Assembly (NCBI GenBank): GCA_014529385.2
Contig: CM043942.1
Span: forward strand, 27,055,969-27,119,968
DNA: 64,000 nt
Direction of reading: 5' to 3'
Source: Adiantum capillus-veneris
Lineage: Eukaryota; Streptophyta; Polypodiopsida; Polypodiales; Pteridaceae
Part shown: in pieces, positions 45,072 through 55,739 of the stretch
Position numbering within the stretch: the stretch's first letter is position 1
Layout: the number at the start of each line of letters is the position of its first letter
Made by a program: the position numbers and the translations under genes
Notes under the pieces: model-generated
What the model was told of the DNA's origin: nothing
The model's input: only the letters and a program-made list of their open reading frames with translations
The model's database searches: none

Positions 45072-45865
45072 AAATCCCTAGTCTATATCACTATATGAGC
45101 CGTGCTCACTACCAGAACAATCACTAGCATCCGTGTGGTGACCAGCAGTGTCATCTCCATCAGCATCACTCGTGGCACTACGACTGTGGATATCTCCAAC
45201 CACGTCCCTAGGTCTGTCATCACTGACCGGATCGCCGCTCCTCTCAGCCTCTCGGTGTCGCCCCTCTGCCTCCTGTTGAGCCACCTCTGCTGGATCGGCC
45301 TCGCCATGTTGCTCCTGTATTAGTAGTGAAATCAAATAGCAACATATTACAATCTGCATGAAAACAAAGTACAAAATAAACAATCATACTCACAAGTGGA
45401 TCTGGCCTGTCAGAAAGCATCGCACACAAAGCCGGATAGCCGTAGTACATAGCGTACTCTATCTCCTGCATCGTAGGTGGACGAACATAGTCTTTGGTCT
45501 GCAGTAAGATAGAACCAAAGACTTGTTGTAAACTTCATTCGATAATATTATCTTTGAAAGTTCAAATTTGAAGGGTCTATACTCACAAATGTGGCCACGA
45601 ATCCGTCTCGTCCCATCCGGCCTAGTCTAGATGTGTGACCACTAGCCACTCTCTTTCGTGCTGCCTCCTATGTAGCTTTGACTATATAAAATAACATACA
45701 TTAGAGAATCGTATAATAGATAAGTTTCTAATAATTCTAGTATATGTTGGCAAAAAAACACACCTTCTGCTGAGGAAAAGTGATGCGTAAGCGCATCTCC
45801 TTGCGGTAGTTCTGCCATGTCTCCATGCAAATAGACGCCTTCCTCTTGTTTGTCTCCACCAAACA
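45072..45865 (-). pseudogene. CACTA TNPA-like (Transposase_24) gene, 3' exons
   Basis: Minus-strand exon-like pieces: METWQNYRKEMRLRITFPQQ (45,825-45,765); EAARKRVASGHTSRLGRMGR with DGFVATF (45,665-45,590), preceded by one TAG; TKDYVRPPTMQEIEYAMYYG and YPALCAMLSDRPDPL (45,500-45,395); and an acidic Ser/Asp/His C-terminus (45,316-45,078; DTAGHHTDASDCSGSEHGSY). Splice-like GT/AG separates them. The order (W..Y-rich segment, HTS-G motif, short helix, acidic end) is that of plant En/Spm TNPA-like proteins that bind subterminal repeats. It is divergently oriented to the SET-domain frame on the right. Confidence 0.6.
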
Positions 45866-45989
45866 GTAGCGTCTGCTTATTTTTTCATTAGAATAAGCGT
45901 TAGAGTATACTGTAAGACTTGTTAGATTTCAACGTTATGTTACTTTTATTGAGTTCTTATTTTGTTCATTTGTTTATGTCTCTTGTTTT

Positions 45990-47021
45990 TATGTTAAATG
46001 AAAATTAGATTCGGATCGGTCAGAGGGTACACCGCCACGCCCAACTACTTGTGATCGGGATGCAAATGAATCCGTTTATGATTATTTGTACTAGGACGAG
46101 TCTATTATATGTTGGTGCACTCGTTGTTGTGGCACATATCGGAGACCTAGACGGGAGTGTTTTTCACATCAAATGACTTATGGTACTTTTGAGCGAGCAC
46201 CACCGCCTGAGGAGCGACATCGACCTATGGTATGTGATTGGTCTCTCTTATTTCATATTGAAATTTTATTAACAAAAAAATGATATGTAATAGAACCTAT
46301 TATATATGGTGCACATGTCCCTCGCACACGACACGAACAAGTCATTTATCAGTTGCAGCTCGAGGTTTCTCGGCAGCCTCTACCTCTTGCTTTGGACGCT
46401 GAGATGAGTGGAGATCACCTCTTGCCTACTCATTTGCAAGCTCTAGTACAGACGTACGATCGAAGGCGATACGGAGGATGGCAAGGAGGATCACTTCCTT
46501 TAGATGGAGTTGTTTTTAGCTTTTGCAGCAATCGCTACATGATTGCTCTGTCCACCATGAGTGGAGTAGGACGAGGCCTCTTTATTGCATAGGATTTGCA
46601 CGTTCCCCCTCATTCAGAGGTCACCCTTATGTCTTTTTGTGGACCTATATATGGATGGGGTCCATGGCATCGGCTTGCTCGTTACATCCAGAGCATGAGC
46701 ACATATGGTTTATGTCTCAATGCAGCCTCTCTTTCTGATAGAGGGATTATACATGCAGAAGGACAAAGACTCTATGTTGATTGAAGACCTTACTCTCAAG
46801 GAAACATAGCAGGTTTAATCAACAGTAGTCAAGGGATGAGTGCAAGAACCAATTGCACATTTGTGGAGTGTGAGAATAGTCATGAACCAGGACATATGAG
46901 TAGGGTTGTACCACGATATATTGTTGTCAATGCTATCATACCATTATGGGCTGGTGATGAATTGTTAGTAAACTATGGATGGCGTAGACCTCCGCGAGCA
47001 CCCTTAACGAATTATGATTAA
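45990..47021 (+). pseudogene. SET-domain protein with CACTA-transposase-like N-terminal Cys motif
   Basis: A first segment (46,010-46,225) encodes SIICWCTRCCGTYRRPRREC followed by FSHQMTYGTFER, closely resembling the N-terminal C-P-C..C..RRTRR..H..G-x-F motif of the TNP2 gene at 37.83 kb. After an intron-like gap (GTATGT at ~46,229) a single frame from about 46,353 to 47,021 encodes a SET domain: MSGVGRGLFIA, VTLMSFCGPIYGWG, GNIAGLINSSQGMSARTNC, RYIVVNAIIPLWAGDELLVN and YGW. SET domains methylate lysines using S-adenosylmethionine; the GxG and NYG elements are visible, but the usual N-H-S-C-x-P-N reads N-S-S-Q..., so the His is lost. Stops: TAG near 46,096, TAG at 46,590 and TGA at 46,782, each one C-to-T change from Gln or Arg. 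Not functional as it stands. Confidence 0.7.
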
Positions 47022-47113
47022 AAACTTCATTGTATACAAATTATTAATGTTATTATGGACTCTTGTATCCTAATTTTACACTTTAATTTACATCTTGTTT
47101 CTTTTATCTCGGA

Positions 47114-47302
47114 TTGTTAACCCTCATGGCTCACGGACACCCTATCACCTACGACGAACGTTGTAACCTACGGCGGACATTGTATTATTTACTTGGTAGA
47201 GTCAAGTACCGGGCTTGTCGGTCCAATAGGAAAAGGGTAAGAGTGATCGCCGATGAGAGGCATACTCTAACCGGAACATTCAAGGGATTAGTTGGCTAAG
47301 CA
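47114..47302 (+). other. Short open frame, unrecognised
   Basis: A 61-codon frame (MLTLMAHGHPITYDERCNLR, then a basic stretch VKYRACRSNRKRVRV) just after the SET frame. It may be a leftover exon of the same locus. I know no matching family. Confidence 0.25.
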
Positions 47303-47331
47303 TGGGCGCCCAAGCGTGAATGGGGTGAGCT

Positions 47332-47341
47332 CATATAAAAG
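47332..47341 (+). promoter_or_regulatory. TATA-like box upstream of left LTR
   Basis: CATATAAAAG lies about 60 bases before the LTR start at 47,391. It is not present before the right LTR, so it belongs to the flank rather than to the LTR. Confidence 0.3.
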
Positions 47342-47390
47342 TCAACTAAACCTAAAATTCACTCATTCTCTCATTTGTGCAATAGAAGAG

Positions 47391-47451
47391 TGCTCTTGCT
47401 CCATCTCCATCTCCATCTTCTTCTTCTTCACCTCCTTGTGTGTGTGTGTGA

Positions 47452-47492
<41 letters not shown>

Positions 47493-47734
47493 TGTGGACG
47501 ATCGAGTATTACGAAGGCACGACGGCGGTGAAGCGGTTGAGCGCGGCGTAGCGGTGTCTCCTTCTTCTTCGCGGTGAGGAATCCTCCACGAAGCAAGCGT
47601 AGATCGGTGAGTGATACACCATCGCCTTCTTTGAGCTTACTAGTTTAGGCTTGTTGTGTGCTTGGAGCTATTTGTGGCTCGCACACGGTGTATCGGCAAG
47701 TTCCTTACATTGACACGTGCAACATACGCGCACA
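47391..47734 (+). repeat. Left (5') LTR, 344 bp
   Basis: It starts TGCTCTTGCTCC and ends GCGCACA, containing (GT)n and (GA)n tracts and a TTCTTTGAGCTTACTAGTTT block. About fifteen differences from the right LTR outside the microsatellite. Confidence 0.9.
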
Positions 47735-47738
47735 TTTT

Positions 47739-47756
47739 TGGCGCCGCTGCCGGGGA
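47739..47756 (+). other. Primer-binding site (tRNA-Asp type)
   Basis: TGGCGCCGCTGCCGGGGA, four bases after the LTR end, is complementary to the 3' end of plant tRNA-Asp except for one mismatch. This primer is typical of several plant Ty3/gypsy lineages. Confidence 0.85.
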
Positions 47757-48456
47757 ATGCCATACATGAAGCTCGAGTAGCACTTTGTGCTTCTCCATGG
47801 TGCAATTTCTAGTGTAGGAAAGGTAAGGAAGGAGTGTGTGTGTGTTGAGAAGAGAGATTTGGTGTTCTACTGTGTGTTTTTTTTGTTAATGGAGTTTTCA
47901 AAGGTTCTGTGTTTATTCTCTGTGTATTAAGGTAGTTAGTTTTCTGTGTACAGTAAGTAGGAAGTAGATTAGTGAGAGTTAATAGAGTGTGTTAGTGTGT
48001 AAGAGTAGGTGTATTAGTTAGAAGTAGATAGAGAGAGTGTGTGTGTGCTCTCGCGCACGCCGCGATGGCCTTATCCTTTTAAAAAAAATAAAGGTAGGAC
48101 CGGGATCGGGAATATCTCCCAGACCCAAGCCCAGACCCAAGCCCAAGCTCACGCTCAGGCCTAGGCCTCAGTCGCCTTTTAAAAAAACGAATTTTAGCTT
48201 CACACGTAGCTAAAAATTGATTTTTTGAGAACCAACAGAACGTCAGATGCCCGAAAATTTTGCTGTAAAGCACACAACGACCCTCTAAGTGATACGCTCA
48301 TTTCGAGCTATCACACACTTTAATCAAAAAAATCAAACATTAAAAAAACATCAAAAACAAGAAAAAATCAAGTAGAAAACGGGGTGCAAAACACCCACAA
48401 AACAAAGCAAGTAACCTTTGAGGGTACTTGCCGACACTTGTAGGGCACCCAAGCAC
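47757..48456 (+). other. Untranslated leader of the LTR element
   Basis: Non-coding, with GTGTGT/AGAGTGTGT-rich stretches (47,820-48,050) and an AT-rich second half. A CCCAGACCCAAGCCCAGACC-type repeat lies at about 48,118-48,150. Confidence 0.6.
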
Positions 48457-51020
48457 ATGTATCTACGCTCTGGTCGTGTGCTAGAGTCCGAACATCTAGC
48501 TAGTGCTTCGATTTACGGGGGTACTCACTATCCTTCCACGCTAGGGTCTACGCCCTCGGCGGGGACCCAAGGTAGTGCAACCCAAGACCCAAATATAGCG
48601 GCTAGAAACTCTTCCTCTGACTACGATATTATGGAAGAGCATCTTACACAAAGCCCCGGGGGAACAAATGAAACCGTGCCTAGCTGGGCCCAACAACCTG
48701 CAACTAGTGTTTTTAACCGTTTGATGGAAACTTTTAGTAGAGCTACGCGCTCTGAACCTACGGCTAGTGAAGTAAACGAAGGGGGTGGGGAAGTAGAATC
48801 ACCATTCACATCTCTTGTAGACCCCACACTCCCTCAGAGTGTCCACGTGGACATTCTACCTACCTCATTTAGTGAGGGCCCTACCGAGCTACCACCTTCC
48901 AAAGTCGCCTCTAAGGTAGTGGTGACTAAAAGTCAAAACACGGGAAGCAACATTGCATCCACCTCACGGCAACCCTCTAGTACACCAATTTTGGATGGGG
49001 TATTTCTCAATGAAAATTGGGAATATGACCTACACACGGAGACTTTGACCGACCTATACATGGGCTACACATACCATGTGGGCTGGTTAGAAGTTGTAAA
49101 ATCCACATCTAGTGCCACTAGTCTAGAGGAACAACAACACATGATCTGCAATGTCATCCATAGGATTATCCAGTCCGAGAGGCAAAATCAAGGAATAAAC
49201 ATACCTTCGACGGGTCCTATGCGATTTTTAGACACGGGCAAAGGGAAACAACCCACTCTATCACAAATGGAGACTCCCCCAGTGAGTCCCATCGATCCCC
49301 CATATGTTGTTTCGCTAGGGGTTTCAATGCAATCTGAGCCCACAAGTGATAGCTTTACTTTTCCAAGTCTAGCTCATCTTTCCCTTGATGACACCACGGC
49401 TACCATGCCTACCCCAATGATGGGCATGCCAAGAAACATGCCATGGACCTCGTTTGTTAGTAAAGCACCGCTACATGGTAGCTCAATGCCTGCAATAGTA
49501 CCTACAAGTGCGTACCAATCGTATGAACCTGTGGGTCCACGCACTCATGTAGTCCCTACCCCTCCCATTGTTTCAACTACATATGCTCCACAACCACAAT
49601 ACACAAGTTCTTATTTCCATGGGACTATACCGGCTAGCATTAGCATGTCACATCCGACGTCTGCTATGCCTAGGGCCACCCATATGAACTATGGACTACC
49701 ACATGGCACAACATCATACCCAACGTGGAACCCAAGGGCTTCCTATGCGCCAAGCCCAATGCCAATACCTACTCTACATGTAGTCTCTGGAGCACCTTCA
49801 CCTACGGTGCCTGCTCAATTAGGTGACTTGGCAACATTTGCTCAAGCTATTGGTCAATCTATTGCTGAGAATATGCGTAACACGCCTGATAGAGAGCCTA
49901 GAAGTAAGGCAATACAAATAGCCAAGCTCACACAAAACTTTAGCGGAGACGGGGATGTGAGGAAGCATATCGAAGTGTTCAAACAAATATGTGATTCTCT
50001 AGGAGAGCACAATGACCTACATAAGAGCAATGCTTTAAGCCTAACCTTAAGTGGAAAGGCTGGGGATTGGTATAGAACCCTAAGGGTGGAAGAAAAAACG
50101 ATTTACCCTACTCTTAGAAGACTGTTCTTAAAGGAATACATATGAGAGGGAGTGCTTTGGGGTGTAGCCTCTCAGCTCCAGAAAGCCCAACGAGAGGAAG
50201 GAGAGTCGGTGAGAGACTTTATAAGTCGCTTGAAGCATTTGAATTCTCATTGTAATCCAAATGAGCGCTTCAACAATAACCAATTGCTTGATAGATTCAT
50301 TAGGGGGTTATGACATGAGGATATCTACAATGGCCTAGTCATTAGAGGTATCACCACTTGGGAAGCAGTCACCACCAATGCGATCCAATTGGAGGATAAT
50401 TTAATGATTCAAGGAGAAAGAGTGTCTGTTGAGCCTAAATCTATTAGCTCGCAAGCATCAGGGCATCAGCCAATGACCCTAAAGCCTATTGCTAAGGAGC
50501 CAAAGATATCTGAGATGACTTTAGCAGATCTCACCAAGGCTATTCAAGAGAGTCTTAGAGACAATCATGCTCAGCAAAACAATAATATGTATCCAAGAAG
50601 GGAGCAGCAATGGTTCTCAATATGCTATGGACCTCATAGTACTAGTGAATGCCCTACTTTCAGAGTAAAATTCAATGGGAACTGCAATGCATGTGGGAGG
50701 TATGGTCATCAAGCTAAGGATTGCATAGTATTTAAGCGTGCGATGGCCAATAGACCAACCTTAGCATGGACAGACACACCTCGGGTGCCTGCCTTGATGC
50801 CGGCCCCACCTCTTGAACAAACAGCACAACACATGGTCCCTAGGGCCCAAAATTTTGTTCAAACAACACCCTTACCACCTCCAGTGCTAGGACCGCAACC
50901 ACCACATCCGAGAATCACTTCTGTGAATCAAGTGGGTTGTGAGTCATCTATTTCTTGTTTGGAAGGCTATGAGGAAGATATAGATCCTAATATCGCCTAT
51001 GGAATGGATGTGCTTGAGTC
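48457..51020 (+). pseudogene. Gypsy-type gag polyprotein with CCHC knuckle
   Basis: ATG at 48,457 starts MYLRSGRVLESEHLASASIY. A long low-complexity Pro/Ser/Thr-rich region (about residues 20-470, near the end PMPIPTLHVVSGAPSPTVPA) precedes the gag core: IQIAKLTQNFSGDGDVRKHI, EVFKQICDSL, LSLTLSGKAGDWYRTL, FLKEYI, then REEGESVRDFISRLKHLNSH and LDRFIRGL (the retrotrans_gag core). Two TGA stops (50,143 and ~50,310) interrupt one frame; both are CGA-to-TGA changes at CpG. The first CCHC knuckle is NCNACGRYGHQAKDC (about 50,685-50,730). Gag would form the particle. Frame shift near 51,020 leads to further knuckles. Confidence 0.88.
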
Positions 51021-52190
51021 CACAATACTACATGGAGGACTATTGGGGACAAGTCAAACCTGTATATCAAGTAGCTACTCTTGCGGCAAGAGGCCAAAAT
51101 ATCAATTACACCGCTAAGAGACCACCTCTTCAATGCTATGAGTGTGGAGGTCCACATCGTTTAGCCGAATGTCCTATTAGGATACAAAAGAAAGCGACAC
51201 TAATGAAAACCAATCAAGTGAGCACGTCTACAATGCCAATACTCATGTGTAATCGATGTGGCATAGATCATTTGATTGCCCAATGCCCAAATAATCCAAA
51301 TGCACCGAAGATCACACCATTAAACTTGATTGAAGTTACCGAGGAGCCATCACAAAGTACACCTATGGTACCAGTAAACGTACTCACACGATCGATGCTC
51401 CAAAAACAAAATTATATTCTTGAGGAAAGAGACACGGCATCAATTGCCCAATCTCAAAAAAAGAAGAAAGAGATCGCAAAAAGCAGCGAAGTCAGACCCC
51501 AGTTCAAAGACCAACATAGGGACTGGTGATGACCCCATATATATGAACGACACTGAAGAAGATTCTGATTCAGGTGAAACCATGGAGACCAAAACGACCA
51601 CTAACATAGAAACCAAGAAGGAAGATCTCCATGAGCCACAATGGCCAGGATCCAAAAAGAAGATAGGAACTTACCCAAACCCTACAGAGGAGATTGAGCG
51701 AGTCAAGCAATTAAGGAGTTTGGTAGAAGATACCCAAAGGGATCTAGAACCAGCACCTAGGAAGATCCAGATTACAGACACCGTGTTTCCTACGCAACAA
51801 CAACCTCACCAAGTCCATAGACCCTTGGACATACCTAGTGTCATCCAAGAAGAAAGTGAGTTAAAGTCATGGGAAAGTGGGCATACTCACTTCTTGATGG
51901 AAAGAGTGTTTATAGAGGGACTACCTGATCCTATCGAAGAAATGGAGATCCCATCTTCCCCACGTCAAGGGACTGAAGGCCAAAAGGTGCCGTTAAACAT
52001 TGCCAAATTGATGGATTTCATGTCTTCAGAAGTTAGAACCACCATCATGTCCAAACTATATAAAGATCCTGAGCTATTCTCAGCTCTTCGAGCCTTCCTC
52101 AATGGAGAACTGAAGTTTATGCTACCACAATTTTCACAGATGGATGGATCTAGGGAGATGCCAATAGAGGAGGAATACATAGATCCATAA
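51021..52190 (+). pseudogene. Gag C-terminal part: two more CCHC knuckles and acidic linker
   Basis: Frame 2 carries QCYECGGPHRLAECPIRI (about 51,130) and MCNRCGIDHLIAQCPNN (about 51,247), two CCHC zinc knuckles, then a Lys-rich end. After a second shift near 51,500 the third frame gives an acidic linker (MNDTEEDSDSGETMETKTT) and an LMDFMSSEVRTTIMSKLYKD helix-like segment, ending at a TAA at 52,188. The linker leads into the protease in the same frame. Confidence 0.75.
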
Positions 52191-52868
52191 CCCAACCTAG
52201 ATGAGAACCTTGTTATAGAAATACATGTTAACAAGTTGGGACAATACTTTGAGGGTGATGAATCCAATGCTACCATACCAATCACTACTAAGGGATTAAC
52301 TGTGAAGGGAATCCTTGATGGTGGCACTGGGGTTAGCATTGTGACCAAAAATTATTGGGAAACTATGGGAAGACCTCACCTTGCGACCACAACCATAGTA
52401 GTGAAGATGGCCAATGGGTCTATTGTTAAACCTATTGGGATGCTAGAAGATCTCAAGATCAAGGTCTTTGGACATAAAATAAGGATTACCTTTATTGTTA
52501 TGGATTTCTCCAAACACACTATGGCAGCGGAGATGATCTTAGGACGTCCTTTCATGAGGGAAGCAAAAATGGTGCATGACTGGTCTAAAAACCATGTCTA
52601 CTTGCAGTTCCAAGATTCTATCATTCGAGTGGATCTTGTGACGGGTCAAGCACATCCTCTAGGAAATAGGTTTATAATCGATCATAGATCTGACACCACA
52701 GTTCACTCGGCCCCATTGCAGTATTGTTACACGTGTAAAGCGGACACTGATGTTGGGGAAGATTCTCCTTATATGGATGTACTACCTGGGATGACTGAGT
52801 TGGACAATGTGGATTGGGTCCACCTAGCAGCAACCATAGACACTTGGGGAAATAGGGGGACGACCTAG
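52191..52868 (+). pseudogene. Gypsy-type aspartic protease
   Basis: The frame continues past the TAA: GLTVKGILDGGTGVSIVTKN is the active-site region (plant gypsy form D-G-G-T-G), with YWETMGRPHL, VVKMANGSIVKPIGMLEDL and AAEMILGRPFMREAKMVHDW as flap and closing motif. The domain is about 110 residues and most like PR1 at 12.35 kb. It is followed by 60 residues ending at a TAG (52,866). It is expected to cut gag; no polymerase follows. Confidence 0.82.
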
Positions 52869-53537
52869 GTAACACTTGAGGGGGATGAAATGACCGTACC
52901 CTTAAATATGCTACAAGCAATGCATATAGCTTTTGACAAGACTCGTCCTGATATAACAAAGAAAACATACAAGTGGGTCCCTAAAGCTTCTTTAGCGACC
53001 ATGGCTAGTACTAAAAAATAGAAGCCTTGTAAGAAACGTGCCACTCGCTCCAAGAAAAGTAAGAAAATGTGGCGTTGGATTCCTAAACGACTATTGGAAG
53101 CCCAAGGCTACTATCAAGGAAATGATCAAATCTGGGTGCCAAAACGTAGATTGTGTTCTTACTTGTCACTTGACCCATGCGAGCCCAACCCTGTAGCTCC
53201 AAAACGAATCAACGATCACGGAAAGAAAAAAATCACAGAATACTACACACCCGTTCTAGAGCTAATTTGGGTACCGAAGAAAGAACAATTTGTTCCACCT
53301 AGCTCAGGAAGGGGAGAGTCCCATGAAGCTTCTAGCTCCTCATGTAATGAATCCATACAGGTAAAAGATTCTCCACAACCTCCACCTACAATAGTGGACC
53401 TCCATGAAGCTACAAAGGAATCCACACCTCCCTGTGTTCAAGAATCACCTGATGAACCACTTCAAGTTCGATCATGGGAGAGTACCTTACCACCCTTGCA
53501 ACTTGACGAGGCACCTAAGGTAAGAGAAAACTACTGA
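52869..53537 (+). pseudogene. Basic tail with repeated W-[VI]-P-K motifs
   Basis: Continuing in shifted frames: TYKWVPKASLATMAS, WRWIPKRLLEAQGYYQGNDQ, IWVPKRRLCSYLSL, LELIWVPKKEQFVPP, then a Ser/Pro/Glu-rich end to TGA at 53,535. The motif recurs every 30-45 residues with Lys/Arg-rich spacers. It resembles the tail behind PR2 at 17.55 kb. No known domain; charge suggests nucleic-acid or membrane contact, which is speculation. Confidence 0.65.
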
Positions 53538-55252
53538 CAAACATCCTCACCTATTACCAACTGGAACGATTGGTTTCCAAGGGTGACAAGATCATTTCAA
53601 ACGATATGATCTACCCAAGGAAGGGGGGAGTGTTTGCTGACAATAATCATTCACTCATTTCCCTCTCAACCTTCCTCCCTGACCTCTCAATCTCCCAATC
53701 TTAGGGAATGTACATATAAAGCTTTATACTCACAAAAAACAAAATAATAAAGAGCAAGAGCAATTAGCAAACGAGTATGCACAATAAAAGTCAAAACATT
53801 GACTCAGACCTACACATTCACATCCGGTACATTGAAACAGAAACCTATGTCATAGAATACCTTTGATCCTCATCACTCGAGTGATGGAGGGTAGGTAAGA
53901 TTAGTACGATAGGAGTGTTTCTATTTTAGAGTTGAGTGATTAGCAAAGTTCCTTTTCCCACTGATGTGCCTCCTAGAGGTATTCTTTGTGTTTCTTAGTG
54001 TGTACAGGAACGTGTTGCTATTGTTAGGATTTGGACCTTCATGGAATCTTTATCTCGACTCACTCTTCAAATCAAGCGCGACCATCAACAAAAACAGGTG
54101 TCTCTTGTCCATTAGCATTGTCCCTTATCTTTTTTGCATCTATAATTGTCTGCTTTGATTGTGATTGGTAGCATAATATTTAGTACCTTTGTTTAGCACC
54201 AAACATTAAATTCAATGTAATTTTTTGTCATAATCACTTGTCTAGGTTTAAAAATCAAGCAGTCCGACTAAGCTAGTTTGACCAAGCTAGGTGTTAGAGA
54301 TCTTCTCTTAATACCATGGGGAATGCCTTCCTAATAATAAATGGTTACTTAGGTTCTTAATCCGATTTAGGCAGCATTGTGTGAAATTTAATAGGGCTTT
54401 CTAGTGGACTTAGACCCTATTGACCTTTTTCTTAAGTATTATAAAGGGAGTTTACTTGTGTGATGAGCCTGGGGAGGTGTATCAGTGTTATATGACCCCC
54501 CAAAGTTACAAAATTAAAATGTTGAAAATGAACAAACAAAACATCAAAGTGCCACATTGTAAAATCTTAAGCTGGAAGAGAAATCTCAGCTTGATTGGGT
54601 ACTTCACTCACATGTATTGCCTATGGTACTAGAGCCCTAGAGGTTCCCAGTGTGGGCGCTTTTCCTTGAAAAGCAAAAAACCCAAGGCATACAAAATAAG
54701 CACACACATCAAAATTGAATCACTGTGAAAAGACTTTGGGGGGTCAAAGAAAAGGTAATCAGTCAGGCGATGATTTCATGAGAAATTCCTTTTATCATAG
54801 CTTAACTACAAGGTCGTCTAAGTATAGCCTCTAGTCAGCCCTCGAACATGAAACACTTGGCTCTCGCGATTAAACAACTTAATTGACCAGAGAAAATTCA
54901 GAAGCTTACCCATGGTATTAATAGTCGATCTCTAGTGCCTTTCGACCGTTAAATTAGCGACCCTAGACTTGTTTAATTTTTTACCTTTACATCTGTTTAT
55001 GCATTTGATTATATTGCAATTTAATATTTATTGCTGACAAATTGTTTAAAATTCTGTTACCAATCAATTTGTCTGCCTAAAACTGCATATGCTTTTTAAT
55101 CGCTTATGAGAATGCAATTACTGTGACAATGTTGTTTGATTTTGCAGTGACTGAAGAAGGCTAAGGACATGCATCTCAAATGCTCTTCCACCTCCACAAA
55201 CGAGCTTCAACTCAATAGCTTCCGAGGACGGAATCTACATCAGGAAGAAGAG
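53538..55252 (+). other. Non-coding 3' part of LTR element with polypurine tract
   Basis: 1.7 kb without any coding family; in particular no RT (YxDD), RNase H or integrase (HHCC, DDE) motif. It ends in the purine run AGGAAGAAGAG (55,242-55,252) abutting the TG of the right LTR. Confidence 0.7.
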
Positions 55253-55296
55253 TGCTCTTGCTCCATCTCCATCTCCATCTTCTTCACCTCCTTGTA

Positions 55297-55356
<60 letters not shown>

Positions 55357-55596
55357 TGGGCAATCGAGCATTACGAAGGCACGACGGCGGTGAAGCGGTT
55401 GAGCGTAGCGTGGTGGCATCTCCTTCTTCTTTGCGGCAAAGAATCTTCCACGAAGCAAGCGTAGAGCGGTGAGTGGCACACCATCGCCTTCTTTGAGCTT
55501 ACTAGTTTAGGCTTGTTGTGTGCTTGGAGCCATTTGTGGCTCGCACACGGTGTATCGGCAAGTTCCTTGCATTGACACGTGCAACATACGCGCACA
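55253..55596 (+). repeat. Right (3') LTR, 344 bp
   Basis: Same length and ends as the left LTR. It is followed by CGGATTTTTT and then intron-like sequence before the first visible TNP2 exon. Confidence 0.9.
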
Positions 55597-55739
55597 CGGA
55601 TTTTTTGTGATGATCGTCTTGTCTTTTATTTTAAGTTTGTACATGTGTAACAAAGTGCAATTTCGATTATAAGGAAAAGTGCTACTTATATGTGTGTGCC
55701 TGTCTAAACATGCTAATGATACAATCTTCTTTGCCTATG

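Larger units (their letters stand above)
47391..55596 (+). mobile_element. LTR retrotransposon with gag and protease but no RT/IN (TR-GAG-like)
   Basis: Two direct repeats of exactly 344 bases each (47,391-47,734 and 55,253-55,596), both TGCTCTTGC...ACATACGCGCACA, bound the element. A tRNA-Asp-type primer-binding site follows the left one and a purine tract precedes the right one. Inside are gag, three CCHC knuckles, an acidic linker, a retropepsin and a W-[VI]-P-K basic tail; then 1.7 kb of non-coding sequence. No reverse transcriptase, RNase H or integrase motif occurs in any frame that I can find. The 5-base flanks (AAGAG and CGGAT) do not match, so a clean target duplication is absent. 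Such elements depend on an autonomous partner. Confidence 0.8.
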
